DNA of 64,000 bases from Helianthus annuus (taxonomy: Eukaryota > Streptophyta > Magnoliopsida > Asterales > Asteraceae), in contig NC_035440.2 of NCBI RefSeq assembly GCF_002127325.2, positions 77,545,023 through 77,609,022 on the forward strand. Reading direction: 5' to 3'. Position 1 is the first letter of the stretch; each line of letters opens with the position of its first letter. A program made the position numbers and the translations under genes. Under the pieces are notes generated by a model. That model searched no databases, was not told the DNA's origin, and worked only from the letters and a program-made list of their open reading frames with translations. Below, one piece after another: positions 39,537 through 51,936 of the stretch.

Positions 39537-40423
39537 CTAACCATAACACCACCATCGTTACCACCACTCTGATAATTTCAGCCAAGAACCACCAGCTAAA
39601 GAGTTTGGCCAAGAATCATCACCGACCTACCACCACACCTCAACCATCACCGCAGCCAACTGTCTTTTTTCGGAGATGAAGACTTTTGTTTTGAATGTAT
39701 TTTTTTTTTGTTTATGTTTATTTCCAATGTCTTGAAAATTAGCTCTAAAACTTGAATAAGACAAAATTATGTTTAGTGAAGGGTTCAACCCAACAACTTT
39801 TGTTTGTGAAGACTATATGTATAAGAAAATAATTTAACAGGAGGGGTAGTATTGTAATTTGCAAGCATGGCATTTTTGTAATTATGTCGGGCACTGTTGC
39901 ACCGACCATGAACTTTAAGATTATATAAATAAATTGCCGTCAAAATAAAGTGCCTCCTCATCTCTTTTGCTGCCGTCCAAGATGTATTTACATGCGTTCT
40001 ATTCTCTGAAAATTAATTAGTGCAAAACCACTAATTAAATTATGGCAATAAATGTGAATTGAATTCATATTAACATCTTGTTTTTTTCTCTTATATGTAC
40101 GTGTAGTGGAGGAGACTTAATATAACTTTCAACCATTTTGAAAATAATGGCCCCTCTCCTTTTATCACACATCACAACGAATTTTCCACTTTTAGTTTAT
40201 GACAACAATGGTCCCTCGATCATTACTAATTAATTCTAGCTTCTCGTTTATTGATCGCTTAAGTTCATATTTAATCACTTTTCGCAACGGGATCTGTAAT
40301 AATGATAAATACTAAAATGTACATCTAAATATTATAAAAATGACTCTAAACTATTAAAATAATATACAAAATACACAAGGAAAATAAGATGCATTTGCAA
40401 CACATCAAAAACTCAAGTTTAAA
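39537..40423. other. AT-rich DNA, no gene seen
   Basis: No coding frame or bounded element is recognisable. Part of it may belong to the LTR interrupted by the Pack-MULE, but I could not confirm this. Confidence 0.45.
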
Positions 40424-40432
40424 GAAAGTTTA

Positions 40433-41742
40433 GAGTAAAATGCACGGATAATCCCTGTGGTTAGGTGAAATTTCACCTTTAGTTCTCAACTTTTCAAAAT
40501 TACACTCTTAGTCCCTGTGGTTTGACAAGCTGTTACTCGGATAGTCCCCAAGACGGATGGAGGTTAGTTTTCTCAATTAAGTGGGCGTGAAATGACAAAA
40601 TTGCCCATCCAAGTATATTTATAATACTACTTGCTATAGTTAAATAATTACACGCAGCACCACACCCAGGTATATTATTGGTATCCCCTTCCTTCCTTCC
40701 TTCCTTCCTTCATATTCATTTTTATCCCTTGTTCTTCTCTGGTTACCTTGGTGAACACAAATCAATCATCATCATCATGTCTTCTTTTGACAAGAAGTTT
40801 GATCACCTTAAAATTCCCCTCATAGACATACAAAATGCCACCAGCAACTTTGCCGATGAAAATCTCATCAGAGAAGATAGATTTGGAAATGAGTACAAGG
40901 GGCAACTAGTCTTAATTAAGCTCCGGACAATTAATTGATATTCTTGTACGGAGGTTAGACACTAAAATTGACGGATTTGGAACCAAAGAGTTCCAGACAG
41001 AGATTATGATGCTTGATAGCTTCAAGCATCAAAATATGGTCTCTATTGTTGGTTTTGTAATGAAGATGGTGAGGATATCATCATAACCAAGTTTGAGGCT
41101 CGATTTTGCAGGTTTCAGTTTCGTTTTCGCTCGATTTTGCTCCGATCTAGGTTTGATATAGCCTGATTTTGTTTACAAGCTGAGTATCCACATTCGTTTA
41201 CGTGATTTAGATGTTCATGATTTGTTGTTAATTTGGGGGTGGTGTTCTAATTAAGCATGTGGGTTTTGGTTTTGTTCTGAAAAGATTAAATCTTTGTGGG
41301 TGACTTGATGATATCCAAGGCTCTACTACAGATTTGGGTTTTTTTCGGAGGTGGTAGTTTATTTTAGGGTTGTGTTGGTGGAGAAAGGGTGATGATGGAA
41401 GACGGTGGTTTTCTGTGGTGGTGGCAAGTGTTGGTTTTAAGAGGTGGTGCCAAGTGGCAGTTTCAATAGGTGGTGGGAGGTGGTGGTTTTAGGATGAAGA
41501 AGAAGTGGAAGGTGGGTCTCACCTTTTCTTATTTCTTTTATTGATTTAATTATTATTTTTATTACTAAGGGCAATTTTGTCATTTCACACCCACTTAACT
41601 GAGAAAACTAACCTCCATCTGCTTTGGGGACTATCCGAGTAACAACTTGTCAAACCACAGGGACTAAGAGTGTAATTTTGAAAAGTTGGGGACTAAAGGT
41701 GAAATTTCACCAAACCACAGGGACTATCCGTGCATTTTACTC
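40433..41742. mobile_element. Pack-MULE (Mutator-like element with captured kinase fragment)
   Basis: Terminal inverted repeats of about 115 bases begin GAGTAAAATGCACGGATA and end in the complement (ATCCGTGCATTTTACTC). They share GTCCCTGTGGTTTGACAAG and ACTCGGATAGTCCCC. The 9-bp duplication GAAAGTTTA lies at 40424-40432 and 41743-41751. No transposase is encoded. A receptor-kinase fragment lies inside, which defines a Pack-MULE. Confidence 0.95.
40777..41103 (+). pseudogene. Receptor-like kinase fragment
   Basis: From the ATG at 40777 the frame reads MSSFDKKFDHLKIPLIDIQ, then NATSNFADENLI, the start of a receptor-like kinase domain, with a damaged glycine-rich loop (REDRFGNEYKG). It stops at 40936-40938. 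Kinase homology continues in another frame (VRRLDTKIDGFGTKEFQTEI, MMLDSFKHQNMVSIVGF) and, after a further shift, NEDGEDIIITKFE, up to about 41103. The order matches the N-lobe of an RLK group I associate with Asteraceae. The catalytic lobe is absent and at least two frame changes are present. Confidence 0.78.
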
Positions 41743-41751
41743 GAAAGTTTA

Positions 41752-42638
41752 TAAAGATTCTTCCAAAATAGAAAGTTTGGGCCTCAAAATAGGGATGTTC
41801 CACCTTGGTTTTCCATGGAAAACATGTGGAAACACTCCTAGAGGTGTTCGAAGCTTTGTAGAGAAAGTAGAAGTGAAGAAAATGGAAGAAAGGTGAGTAT
41901 GAACTCACTTTTTTAATCTGCCTTGAATCTGAGAATTTGCTGCTGATTTAAAGTGTTTTGAGTGAGGATTGAAGTGTTTATAAAGTGGAAAATGAGTGGG
42001 AATGAGGTGGGTTTTATAGTTGAGGTTTAAGGTGAGTTAGGTGGTGTTTAAATGCAAGAAACACAACTAAACAAACACATTTTTGGCCAATCCATGAGCT
42101 GCCAACGAGATTCTGTGGATTGTGGGGGGTGGCTGGCCGTGACAAGGGAAGGGGGAGCCGGTCATGGGGCACGACGGCTTACCTCCGAGAAACTTTGTTA
42201 TTTTTTTTGTCATTTTTAGCCCCTGGAGTTTATGTTTGTTATGATTTAAGGGTATTAAGTGTGTTATAAGGTGTTTTTAAGTATATAAACATACGATTAA
42301 GTATAATATAAGTATGTGAATCGTAAGTAAGTATCAATGATGCATAAACATGGATAAAAGCGTGTAAGTTGGGTACATATGACATGTATTTGTAATTTCA
42401 TCACGTGTTTACAAGAATCATGAACAAGACATCAATGTAATAAGAATTCAAGACGTATAAGCATGCACAAATATACAAGGTATAATTTGTATGAAATAAC
42501 GAATTTTATTATGATCTAAGTCTCGGATTTTACAATGATACAACGAAATACGTTTACAAGGAAATACAAGCTTCCAAAAATAGAAATACAGGACAAGCTT
42601 TCTAATTAAGGAAAGTTACGAAAAAGCAGGGCGTTACA
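41752..42638 (-). repeat. Chromovirus 3' LTR remnant
   Basis: On the minus strand it begins TGTAACGCCCTGC at 42638, directly after the integrase-chromodomain reading region and a GAAATTTCCTAAAGG purine stretch. A minus-strand TATAAA lies near 41975-41985. The LTR is interrupted by the Pack-MULE at 41743, and its true end was not found. Confidence 0.6.
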
Positions 42639-43888
42639 GTCTCACATCCTTTAGGAAATTTCGTCCCGAAATTTAGGAAGATGCAATGAACAGATGCGGA
42701 TACTTAGTCTTCATATCACTTTCGAGTTCCCAAGTAAACTCAGCGCCACATTTTCCTTCCCATCAAACCTTGACGATAGGAATTCGACTGCGCCTCAATT
42801 GCTTGACTCCTCGATCCATGATATCGACAGGTGTCACCACAAAGTGCAAAGTCTCGTTGATTTGAAGATCTTCGAGTGGAACTTGAAGTCTTTCTTCAGC
42901 TAGACACTTCTTCAAGTTTGAGACGTGGAAGACAGTATGAACGTTGTTGAGTTCTTCAGGTAGATCCAGTCGATACGCTACCTTGTCAATCCTTTCGAGA
43001 ATCTTGAAAGCACCTACTTAGCGAGGAGCGAGTTTCCCTTTCTTACCAAAATGAACTACGCCCTTCCAGTGGGATACCTTGAGAAGTACATAGTCACCTA
43101 TTTCGAATTCCAAAGGTTTGTGACGCTTATCAGCGTAACTCTTTTGTCGGCTTCTGGCTTTCAGCAAGTTGTCTCGAACCTATAAAATCTTGTCCGTCGT
43201 CTCTTGTATAAGCTCGGGAGAGCTTCTCCGATCTCGTGCCAACAAATAAGCGAATGACATTTACGACCATACGATGTCTCGCAAGGTGCCATTTGAATAT
43301 TGGCGTGATAACTGTTTTTGTACGAGAATTCAATCAAAGGTAAGTGCATATCCCAGTTGCCACCAAAATCGATTACGCATGAACGAAGCATATTCTCTAA
43401 AGTTTGGATAGTACGCTCTGTTTGTCCGTCAGACTAAGGATGAAAAGCGGTGCTAAGGTTGAGAAGAGTACCCATAGCGGATTGGAATATTTGCCAAAGA
43501 CAAGACTTAAAGCGACCATCATGATCAGAGATTATGTCAATGGGGATACCATGACAACAAATGATTTCATTCTTGTAGATACGAGCCAATCTCTAGACTT
43601 TGAAATCTTCACGAATGGGGAGAAAGTGAGCGGATTTGGTCAATTGGTCAATGATCACCCAAATATTATCATGACTAGAAGAAGTACGAGGAAGTTTGGT
43701 GATAAAGTCTATCGCAATGCTCTCCTATTTTCAGACAAGAATTTTTGGTTGTTTGAGCAAGCCAGAGGGACGTTGGTGTTCAGCTTTAACCTTGGAACAT
43801 GTGAGGCATTTCGAAATGAAGGTGGCAATATCTTTCTTCATTCCAGGCCACCAATAGGACGTACGCATATCGTGGTACATCTCATCAG
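42639..43888 (-). pseudogene. Gypsy integrase-chromodomain fragment
   Basis: On the minus strand the order is: [51 protein letters not shown] followed by a stop, [44 protein letters not shown], then the C-terminal domain and a chromodomain ([21 protein letters not shown]). This is the last third of a chromovirus pol. Several stops and a frame change near 43170-43330 make it a pseudogene. It ends at 43888, where the large plus-strand gypsy inserted; the missing upstream part would lie beyond that element, outside the window. Confidence 0.88.
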
Positions 43889-44373
43889 TGTAACAACCCA
43901 ATTTTTTTTAAAGTCAAAGTATGTCACACCCCCAAAATCCACACGCGGAGTCCCACCGCATGGAGGCGTGACATGACCAGGATCAAGCCACCAATCATAT
44001 TAAACATTGCAAGTATTAATTAAAATTCAACCCATCAATATAAAAGGTGGTCAAAACCAAACATAGTTAAAGTATAGCGGAAGCATAATTGTGAAAACCC
44101 AAACATGAGTATAAGTTCATAAAGTGTAAATGTTTAACATGGAACTCAACAGTCCATGTTCCCACAACGATCGCGCCTCTCGTGCAAGCTCCATGAGTAC
44201 CTATTGTCCCGCAAGGCATGTAACAGAGAGTCAACAACTAGTTGAGCGAGTTCACAGTAAGCAAGTTCGTAATAGTAAGTTTGTTGCATCATCATGCGTC
44301 ATTAACTAAGTCATTTGTATGTTCATTTAGTGGGGGCTTCCCATGTGTATATGTACTAGACTAGGGGCAACCA

Positions 44374-44632
44374 TAAGTGTTCTCCTTAACCCAAGAACAG
44401 TAGTACGTACGAGGTTTACGTAGGTTTTACGTAAGTGTCCTTCTTAACCCGAGGACAGTGGTACGCGGGGGTTTACGTAGGTTTTACGTAAGTGCTCTTC
44501 ACAACCCGAGGCAGTAGTGAGTATTAGTTTACGTAGGTTTTACGTAAGTGCCCTTCTCATCCTGAGGACAGTAATATGCATAAGTTTACGTAGGTTTTAC
44601 GTAAGTGCCCTTCACAACCCGAGGACAGTGTT
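44374..44632. repeat. Four 57-bp tandem repeats in the solo LTR
   Basis: GTTTACGTAGGTTTTACG recurs at 44413, 44471, 44527 and 44584, spaced 56-58 bases. Each copy is followed by AAGTG-CCTTC-ACCCGAGGACAGT variants. Within each unit TTTACGTAGG and TTTTACGTAAG contain the palindrome TACGTA or TTACGTAA. Confidence 0.93.
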
Positions 44633-45019
44633 AAGTAGTCTAGTTGTGGCGAACGTACAAGTCTAACTTAACCATCAATACCATTCCCAACCCACCAGGG
44701 ATCCCATGCCTTGGAAGTGTGAACTCACCTTGGTTTGCTCGGCAGATACACATAAAAGTCAATCAAGCTATTTGGTGGTCAACCACGTCCTACCATGGTT
44801 ACCATACAAGTCAGGTTCGTATTCAAGTAGTGCACGTATGTTTTCTACACATATTCCCTCTAGTTGCATACAAGTATTGATCATGGCATACACGTACAAT
44901 CATGGCAGTTCAACCACATTACGAGTTCAACAGTACCGTCACGTAAATAAACGAAGTCCAAGTATGCGGCCCAAATGGTTGGGCTTGTAACAGTGTGCAA
45001 GTCCAAATCAGAACGTTTG

Positions 45020-45262
45020 ATTAGATGGTTTCGAGTCGGGACTAGAGATCTCGAGTCGAGACAGTGATCTCGAGTTATAGTCTCAACGTTCTCGAGTCGC
45101 AACTAAAGGTTTCGGGTCATGCATGTACTGGTCGAGACTAGCTGGTCTCGAGTCGCAACAAGACCCGCCATCAAGGTCTCGAGCCTTGTTGTTGATGCTG
45201 GTGTGATGTGGTCTCGAGTTGAGACAGTGGGTTCTCGACTCGCAACCTGTGTCGAGACTAGG
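45020..45262. repeat. CTCGAG-rich palindrome cluster in the solo LTR
   Basis: TCTCGAG occurs about eight times in 240 bases, in contexts such as GATCTCGAGTCGAGACAG and GGTCTCGAGTCGCAACAAG. Both orientations are mixed. Confidence 0.88.
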
Positions 45263-46709
45263 TGTGTAACAGATTTCCTTAATTACAGCTCAATAATATC
45301 CGTAATATTTGCTAACCGTTTTTGGCAGTTTCAAATAAGATTAACAGCATTGAATTCAAGATCATACCCTAATCATCATCCAATCAAGAACAATCAATTT
45401 AATTCGTATGAACCCTAAGTCCAGCCATGAACAATAATCAAACACTCAACCTGGATTATCAATATGTAAATCCTATGCAAACACTTCGATTATGGAATTA
45501 TAATAGCCGATTTTATCTATCAACCAGATCGCATGCAAACCCTTAAATCAACATGAATCATGAACTACTAAAACTCTTGATCAATCAGTTACATTCACAT
45601 GTAAACCGATTTGCATAAACACCATCTTATTAACATCATATCACATATTAATATTACAGTCAAGCACATGTTCTGAATCTTCTAGCATGCACCCTAGTTT
45701 GTCACATGGTATCAAAACATCAAAGATCATATAACCAAGCAATAGCAAAATACTAACCGAAAGTGTGAAGTGATTAACTAGATCAAGATGGAAGCCGTGA
45801 TCCGTAGGCTTCGATTGGGAGGAGACTGCCGTCGGGTTTCCAAGAGGAGAGGGAGAGCTTAGGGTTTTTGTGTGTGTTCTAGTTTTGCAAGATATGAGAA
45901 AACTAAACCTCCCTAAGGGTTTCATGTATGCGTAATGGGTGAGTGGGCCGAACCCATCTTTGGGTTGCCTTTTGGTCTCGAGTCAAGCATAGTGATAGTG
46001 GGCCGAGAAGCGTGTGAGAGAAAAGGAATAAAGTGCGGCCCAATGGCTTGTGCGACCGGGCAAGTGTTATGCAACCAAACTTATAACATTCACATATCAT
46101 CACGTAGCACATAATACATAATATTACATTACAATCAAACACGTCTACTAGTCACGTATAGTTCATACAAGTTACATCGAAGCACACAAAGAGGGGTCTG
46201 AAATATGAGTTGTCACAAAGTACAAGTCAAAGTCAAAGTCAAGACATGTCAGCATTCAGATCTGTCATTTCTTACTTAATTATTGCTTGTACTCTTTAAC
46301 CCGATAATCGATATGTTAGTTGACGCTATTTGAATCTATGCTTTATTATTATGTGAAGTAACAATGTGATAAACATAACTAAACACTATTTTACTCATCG
46401 CTATCACATCGCAACTCGAAGCGCAGTTATTGGTATTGTTTATGTGTGGGTTATTATGTGCCTTACTTGTGTGTGCTGATGTTATGTTTTGGGATGTTAT
46501 TCGTAAACACAATAGCAACTCTATCATAATGCAATCTCATCGCAAACTCTAAACGCAGATTTGCTTACTTGAATGTTGTTGTGCATTAGTTATGTTATTT
46601 GTGTAACTATTGTTTTATACTATCGCATCGCTTACTCGCAACTCGCTTAAACGCAACGCAACGCTCAACACACAAAACGAAAGTTGGAAAACTAACCCGC
46701 GCACGCCGT

Positions 46710-47795
46710 CTGATCGAATGACCATTCGATCGAATGGATATCCGACCGGATGACCATCCGATCGGATGGCCATCTGATCGAACAGCTGTCCGACCCACGA
46801 AACCCTACACCGCCTTTCACCTCTCACACTATAAATACCCCTCTTGTCACATCAACTGTTCATTGATATGACATCTCCGTCCGTCTCGTGCACTCCCAGC
46901 CTCTTTTCTCTCGATTCCTCGCGATTCTTGTAAGTTTTCTTCCTAAATCTTGTACTTCCATCTTCATTACACACTTTCTCACCATCTTCTCCAACAAATC
47001 TTACATTTTCACCATGGAATCACCAGGTTTTGGGCTGTTCTAGGATGACGTCACCATGGGTTCTCATGAACACTAAAGTGTGACCTCATCTCATCAAGAA
47101 CGGTTCGGATCTAAAGGATTTCTACAACTTTTTACACTGATTTCAACTAGATCTAAACATATTTCACTATTTTTCAAACTTTTCTTCAACATCTTTCACT
47201 TTTTACTCAAAACTGTTAGAATCTGGACTCGTTCAGGTTCACTACTCATTCTCTAGTGGAGAACCGATTTGAGAATGGACTTCTACCGAAGAGACAACTG
47301 ATTCATGGGTTGAATATGAAACTCCGTCAAGAACAGTTGAGTCTGACCGAACGGGGTGATTCCCGTCCGATCGGACGAGTTGGACTTGATGTGATTTCCG
47401 TTGTTTAACACGCGTCATGTTGTCTCCGTCAAACCGTAAACTTTTCAACTTAACTGATTTCACAAAGTTGTCAAACAGAAGGTTCTCAATCGAATAGCCG
47501 TCCGATCGGACGACCATCCGATTGAACGACTATTCGACCAGGTGCCTTGATTTTATAAGTTAAACACTTGAAGTTTTGTAAAATTTTAAAGAATATCAGT
47601 TTCAATTGAATAGCCATCCGATCGAACGGTCATCCGTCCGGATGACCATCCGATTGAATGACTTTATTTATACTACAACGGAAACTTCAAAAGTTCAAAT
47701 ATTTCACAACACATTTCCTTAGTCGAATGACCATCCGACCGAACGGTCATCCGTCCGGATGACCATCCGTCTGGACGGTCATCCGATCGAACCAA
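46710..47795. repeat. CGATCG/CCATCCG palindrome arrays in the outer LTR
   Basis: Two clusters (46710-46800 and 47335-47795) contain words such as GACCATCCGATCGGATGGCC, ATTCGATCGAATGG and ATCCGTCCGGATGACCATCC. The first lies directly upstream of the TATA box. Open frames in this area simply translate the repeat (RSDG-like) and are not genes. Confidence 0.88.
46830..46837 (+). promoter_or_regulatory. TATA box of the outer LTR
   Basis: TATAAATA within CACACTATAAATACCCCTC, at the position equivalent to the TATA boxes at 52055 and 60739. Confidence 0.75.
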
Positions 47796-48640
47796 CATCT
47801 GATCATTCATCTCACTCGACACGTTGTTTTACGCATTGTTCAACGCTTACACTATCGTACTGTGATCAAGCTAATCTCTCAAGCGTTCCCTTTAATCCGA
47901 GACTGTGTTTATTTACTAAACACGATTAGTGAGTATACTCGATCCCTTTTTGCTTAACGCACTTTTGGGTGTTACATACGTACCTATATTAAATCACCTC
48001 GACACACAACGCAAACACTTTTGAACGCTAACCGCTCTCGCATGCTATACGTGTTATTCGATGAATGCTTGTATGTTATGTTTACACAATGATTGTTGCC
48101 TGACACCTTAGCAAAGATAGTACTATAGTTTGGACTCAGCACCTGTCGTGGACGGGGGTTGTTAAGGGTTTTACTTCACGTGTCACAGTGGTGATATGTG
48201 TTGCGCATTCTACAACTCGCAGTCATGTCTGTGCATATTTCATTGTCGATAGCTTACTTGCTTCACATTTCTACGTGTTACATGCTGGTTATGCGTAAAT
48301 CACTTTCGCTACTATATGCTATTAAACTTGTGTGCTCACCTTTGCACCAGGTGTATTGACTTTTATTTTAACGTATGTAACAGGTGTTTAGGATGCTTGC
48401 TTGTTGTGATGAAATCGAGTTAGGTGGCGTAGAAACCCACGAATAATTTATGAGTTGTCGGAACAATTATTTGTCTTTGAGAACAACGTCTGTAATAACT
48501 ATTTGTGCTTTATAAGTTTAAGGTATGGGACATGAATGTTAATTATATTGTCGCTAATAGTGTTATGGATTCTCTTGGACAATCTGTTTAGCTCAATGTC
48601 GTGCCCCGATGATTCCGCCATCGGTTGGGGTGTGACAGAT

Positions 48641-48653
48641 TGGTATCAGAGCC
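48641..48653 (+). promoter_or_regulatory. Outer gypsy primer binding site (tRNA-iMet)
   Basis: TGGTATCAGAGCC begins 3 bases after the LTR end TGTGACA. Confidence 0.9.
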
Positions 48654-49815
48654 ATACCTATAGGGAATTAGGCAAGACTCGACCTAGTCCAGGTCGATAT
48701 CTTAGAATTGACCTAGTCTATAGTCTAAGTACCAACAGACCGCCTTGTTCGAGCCCAGTAGGGGTTCTGCACGAGCCTATTTCTGCTACTCTCTCTTGAC
48801 TCACGAACATACTACACTCTATCGGCCTTTCATAAGGTCGAGCACTACTATTTAGCCTTTCCTAAGGCTAGCAGCACACACGATTTTCGAAAACATTCGC
48901 ATGACACAATCGAGTGATTTGGTCGAGATTAGGTGTGAAAACCGCAAACTCTCGATTAGATCGCTCATTCGACGCGCATTTTTACTATAAACACGAGAAT
49001 TTGCATTGAGTTAGGAGTGAAATCCATATCTCGACGAAGTTCTCTGTCTCTATTCCATGGTTTTACCACATAAACAAGAATGAAGTTGTTAAGTTAGGGG
49101 TGAAACCCATATCTTAGTGACTTGTTCCGCTCTCTATTTTGGTTCTACGAAACTCTCACCAAAGTCTCGATGGATTCCAACGACTCAGTTCACGTAGTAA
49201 CCCAAAGGATGCGTGCCGTTCACCGTACGTCGGTGAGAGAGCACAGTCTATTAGGCCAAAGCGTGCACTCGAAGTCGTTGTGAATAGTCGAATCACTTTG
49301 GATAGTCGATGTCTAACACCCAGGACAATCTATTTACAGCAGCTGCGAGACGATCCCGCTGACTCTATGAATTATCGCTTTTATGTGTGATTTATGTGTT
49401 TTTTGTGGTTTTATAAATTTATATGTGTTTCGATTTTGGAGACTGTGCGCTTTTCCGCTTTTTGCTTTTCTCTTTGATAAACATGCACTGCACATCTATC
49501 TCAAAACGCTAACAAATCACAGACAATCTATGAACCCTCGCATGCTATGTAGCTCGCACTCACTAATCTCGAACGCGCTCGCAAAACATGAATGATAGGT
49601 GAATACATGCAAAACATGGAGGTGAATACATGCAAAATATAGTTGAATATGTGCTTCTGTGCTCTACGTGCTTATGTGCTTACATGCTTATGTGCTTATG
49701 CACTTATGTGATTTATGTGCCTATGCGATTTAAGTGCCTATGTGATTATATGCCTATGTGTGAACGTGTTCCTGAGCTTTATAAGTATGATTGGATAAAC
49801 ACCGTGTAGCGAGAT
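48654..49815 (+). other. Outer gypsy leader
   Basis: Non-coding. It shares TCGAGATTAGGTGTG and CCGCAAACTCTCGA with the leader at 54390-54430. From about 49640 to 49765 a degenerate TATGTGCTTATGTG repeat precedes gag, as it does in the inner element. Confidence 0.7.
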
Positions 49816-50717
49816 TTGAGTGTATCGCGTTTGAATCCTATGACGATCTCTGTTGCAGACAATGTCGTCATTCGGGGATCTCATACTTCTTGTGGTACCC
49901 GCCGCAACCACGCTGACAAACGCATCGCCTCGCTAGACGCCAAGGAAATGGCCAAGGTCATTCCGCAAATCGTCAGCGAAATCAATGAAGTCGGTAGCAA
50001 GACCTCTGAAGAATCTAAGGCTGACTCTCCAAGAGCTACTTTTAGCTTCAAGCAGTTCAAAGCCTGCGGCCCCAAAGACTTCATTGGTGAAGACGGGCCC
50101 AGCGCCATGTTTCAGTGGTTCGACTCGATTGAAGTCACTCTTAGTCAAAGCGGATGCCAAGACAACCTCCACACTGTTAACGCAACTGGCGTTTTTCAGT
50201 CCAGGGCTCTGGACTGGTGGACTATCGAACGAAACAGGCAAGGTAACGACGCAGCCTATGGACTTTCTTAGGAGGAATTGAAGGAAATCATGATTAAAGA
50301 ATTATGTCCCTCACATGAGCTCCAGAAGCTGGAGAACGAGTTTTGGAATATCAAGCAAGAAGGTGGCGACAATGCTGGTCTTACTGCTCACTTTAAGCAG
50401 CTTAGCATCATCTGCCCTGGTCAAGTCTCAACTCCCGACATCACAATCAAGAAATACATCTGCGCTTTACCCGATTGTGTTGCTGATTTCGTGCAAGCCG
50501 CCAAGACTACTACCATCAAAGAGACTTATCGACTCGCCGCAGAAATCAATGATAAGCGAGTTATGGCTGGTTACTTCAAGAACACCACCAAAAGTCTCCA
50601 TCAAGTCACCGCTACTCCCGCTCCAGAAACCGTCGCATCTCAAGGGTCGAAATCTTCACACCGCAAGCGCAAGAGCAACAACAACAACAACAAGAACTGT
50701 GCGGTGACCGTCGCTCC
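49816..50717 (+). pseudogene. Outer gypsy gag, first part
   Basis: The frame encodes the retrotransposon Gag core: FSFKQFKACGPKDFIGEDGP, AMFQWFDSIEVTL, FQSRALDWWTIERN, then after a TAG (50269-50271) EELKEIMIKELCPSHELQKL, and on to CALPDCVADFV. The ATG expected from the inner copy (49862, MSSFG) is in another frame, so there is also a one-base shift near the start. The gene is then cut by the solo copia LTR at 50718. Confidence 0.85.
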
Positions 50718-51109
50718 TGTAGGATCGGTTTTTGACTCCCAAACGATTGCGTATGACACGTTTGACGTGCGGAATCCGTACACGTGCGTGGACCGAACAC
50801 GAGAACCGTACTATAATCTGTGATTCGATAAATTGATATGAAAAGTTACAAGAAACGTGAATCACCTTTTGCCTTTCTCTCTCTACTTTCTCTCTCTAGC
50901 TCCTAAGCTCTCCAATGGTGAAAGTGGCAAAAGTTCTAAAACTAAGGTATATGCCTCCTATTTATAGGCCAAGGCTTTAATGGGAGATCTCATTAATTAC
51001 AATATTGCCACCTTGCCTTTTCTCTACTTATTACAACATAAAGTCTAGTTTTCGTTAGTTTCTGCTACGATTCGTATTGACGGAGGCGATAGACATAAAT
51101 GCACTAACA
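50718..51109 (-). mobile_element. Solo copia-type LTR in gag
   Basis: On the minus strand it begins TGTTAGTGCATTTATG and ends ACCGATCCTACA. The 5-bp duplication GCTCC lies at 50713-50717 and 51110-51114. A minus-strand CCTATAAATAGG serves as TATA region. At 392 bp without internal sequence it is a solo LTR. The gag frame is open on both sides. Confidence 0.88.
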
Positions 51110-51387
51110 GCTCCACTCAATGCTGTTCCTGCCCAACTCCAGAACCAGAACCGCCAAGTAGCAGCACCAGTGACCAACGCATCGCCTGCAAAGCGTGCGT
51201 ATAACGGTTCGCACCATCTGTGCCCTACTTGTACTTATCATCACCCAGTTGGGATCGTTTGCCGCTTTTGTGTCCACTGCAACCTCTATGCACACTTTAC
51301 CGCGAACTGTCGTACTGGTCCTCGACAGCAAGCTCAAGTTCAAGCTCCTCCTGCAGTTCCAACACCTTTTCCCGCTCCTTAGGGTAA
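51110..51387 (+). pseudogene. Outer gypsy gag, middle part
   Basis: Gag continues after the solo LTR with AAPVTNASPAKRAYNGSHH and a Cys/His-rich zinc-binding segment, CPTCTYHHPVGIVCRFC followed by NLYAHFTANC. It reaches a TAG just before the TCAAG duplication at 51388-51392, where the inner gypsy is inserted. Gag resumes at 62894. Confidence 0.85.
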
Positions 51388-51936
51388 TCAAGTGTAACAC
51401 CCCGTGTTTTCAAATGTCAAAGTCAAAGTCCAAGTCAACTTTGACTTTCTTTGACTATAATTAGTCTATTTTATGTTTTATTGTATTATGTGGAGTAAGT
51501 GTTGTAATCAAGTAAGAATCGAAGTAATCGAATGTTTAACCGACGCGGACCGATTTACGACTGTGAATAGTAGGAAGTAACAATGCGATAAAGTCAATCA
51601 ATCAATAATCAAGCTAATCGAATCATCAATCGAACTCGAGACTCGAATTATGCGAATCGGTGTTATATTACTTGTGTGTGTGCCTTATGTGTTACTTGTG
51701 CATGTTTACTTTATGTTTTATGTGGTAATCAATCGAATCAATCGAAACTAGAATCGAAACTCGAAACTCAAATCAAATGCAATCGAAATCGAATATGGAA
51801 TAGAGATGATTGTATGTTAGATATAGTGGTTGGGACTAAAAGTAATTTGAATAGGAAACTCTATCGTATTCGTATCATCTTCAATCGAAATCGAAATATC
51901 GAAAATCGTCGCACCGAACACTCGAACCAGGCTGTT

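Larger units (their letters stand above)
43922..46217 (-). mobile_element. Solo gypsy LTR nested in an LTR
   Basis: On the minus strand it starts TGTGACAACTCATATTTCAG and ends GGATTTTGGGGGTGTGACA. The 5-bp duplication AAGTA lies at 43917-43921 and 46218-46222. No PBS, PPT or coding sequence is present, so it is a solo LTR left by LTR-LTR recombination, 2296 bp long. Confidence 0.9.
43889..48637 (+). repeat. Outer gypsy 5' LTR (with nested solo LTR)
   Basis: The parts 43889-43921 and 46223-48637 are one LTR: TGTAACAACCC at the start and GGTTGGGGTGTGACA at the end mirror the LTR ends at 51393 and 54224. AAGTCAAAGTACAAGTCAAAG is continuous once the insertion and one AAGTA copy are removed. The net length is about 2.45 kb. 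Confidence 0.88.

Noticed and set aside
43404..43976. 190-codon plus-strand frame
   Set aside because: It is the shadow of the minus-strand gypsy integrase, whose conserved motifs read clearly on the other strand; it also crosses the insertion border at 43889.
46710..47795. CRISPR-like appearance of the CGATCG/CCATCCG words
   Set aside because: No fixed-length repeats and spacers; a plant LTR context with TATA box and PBS explains the location.
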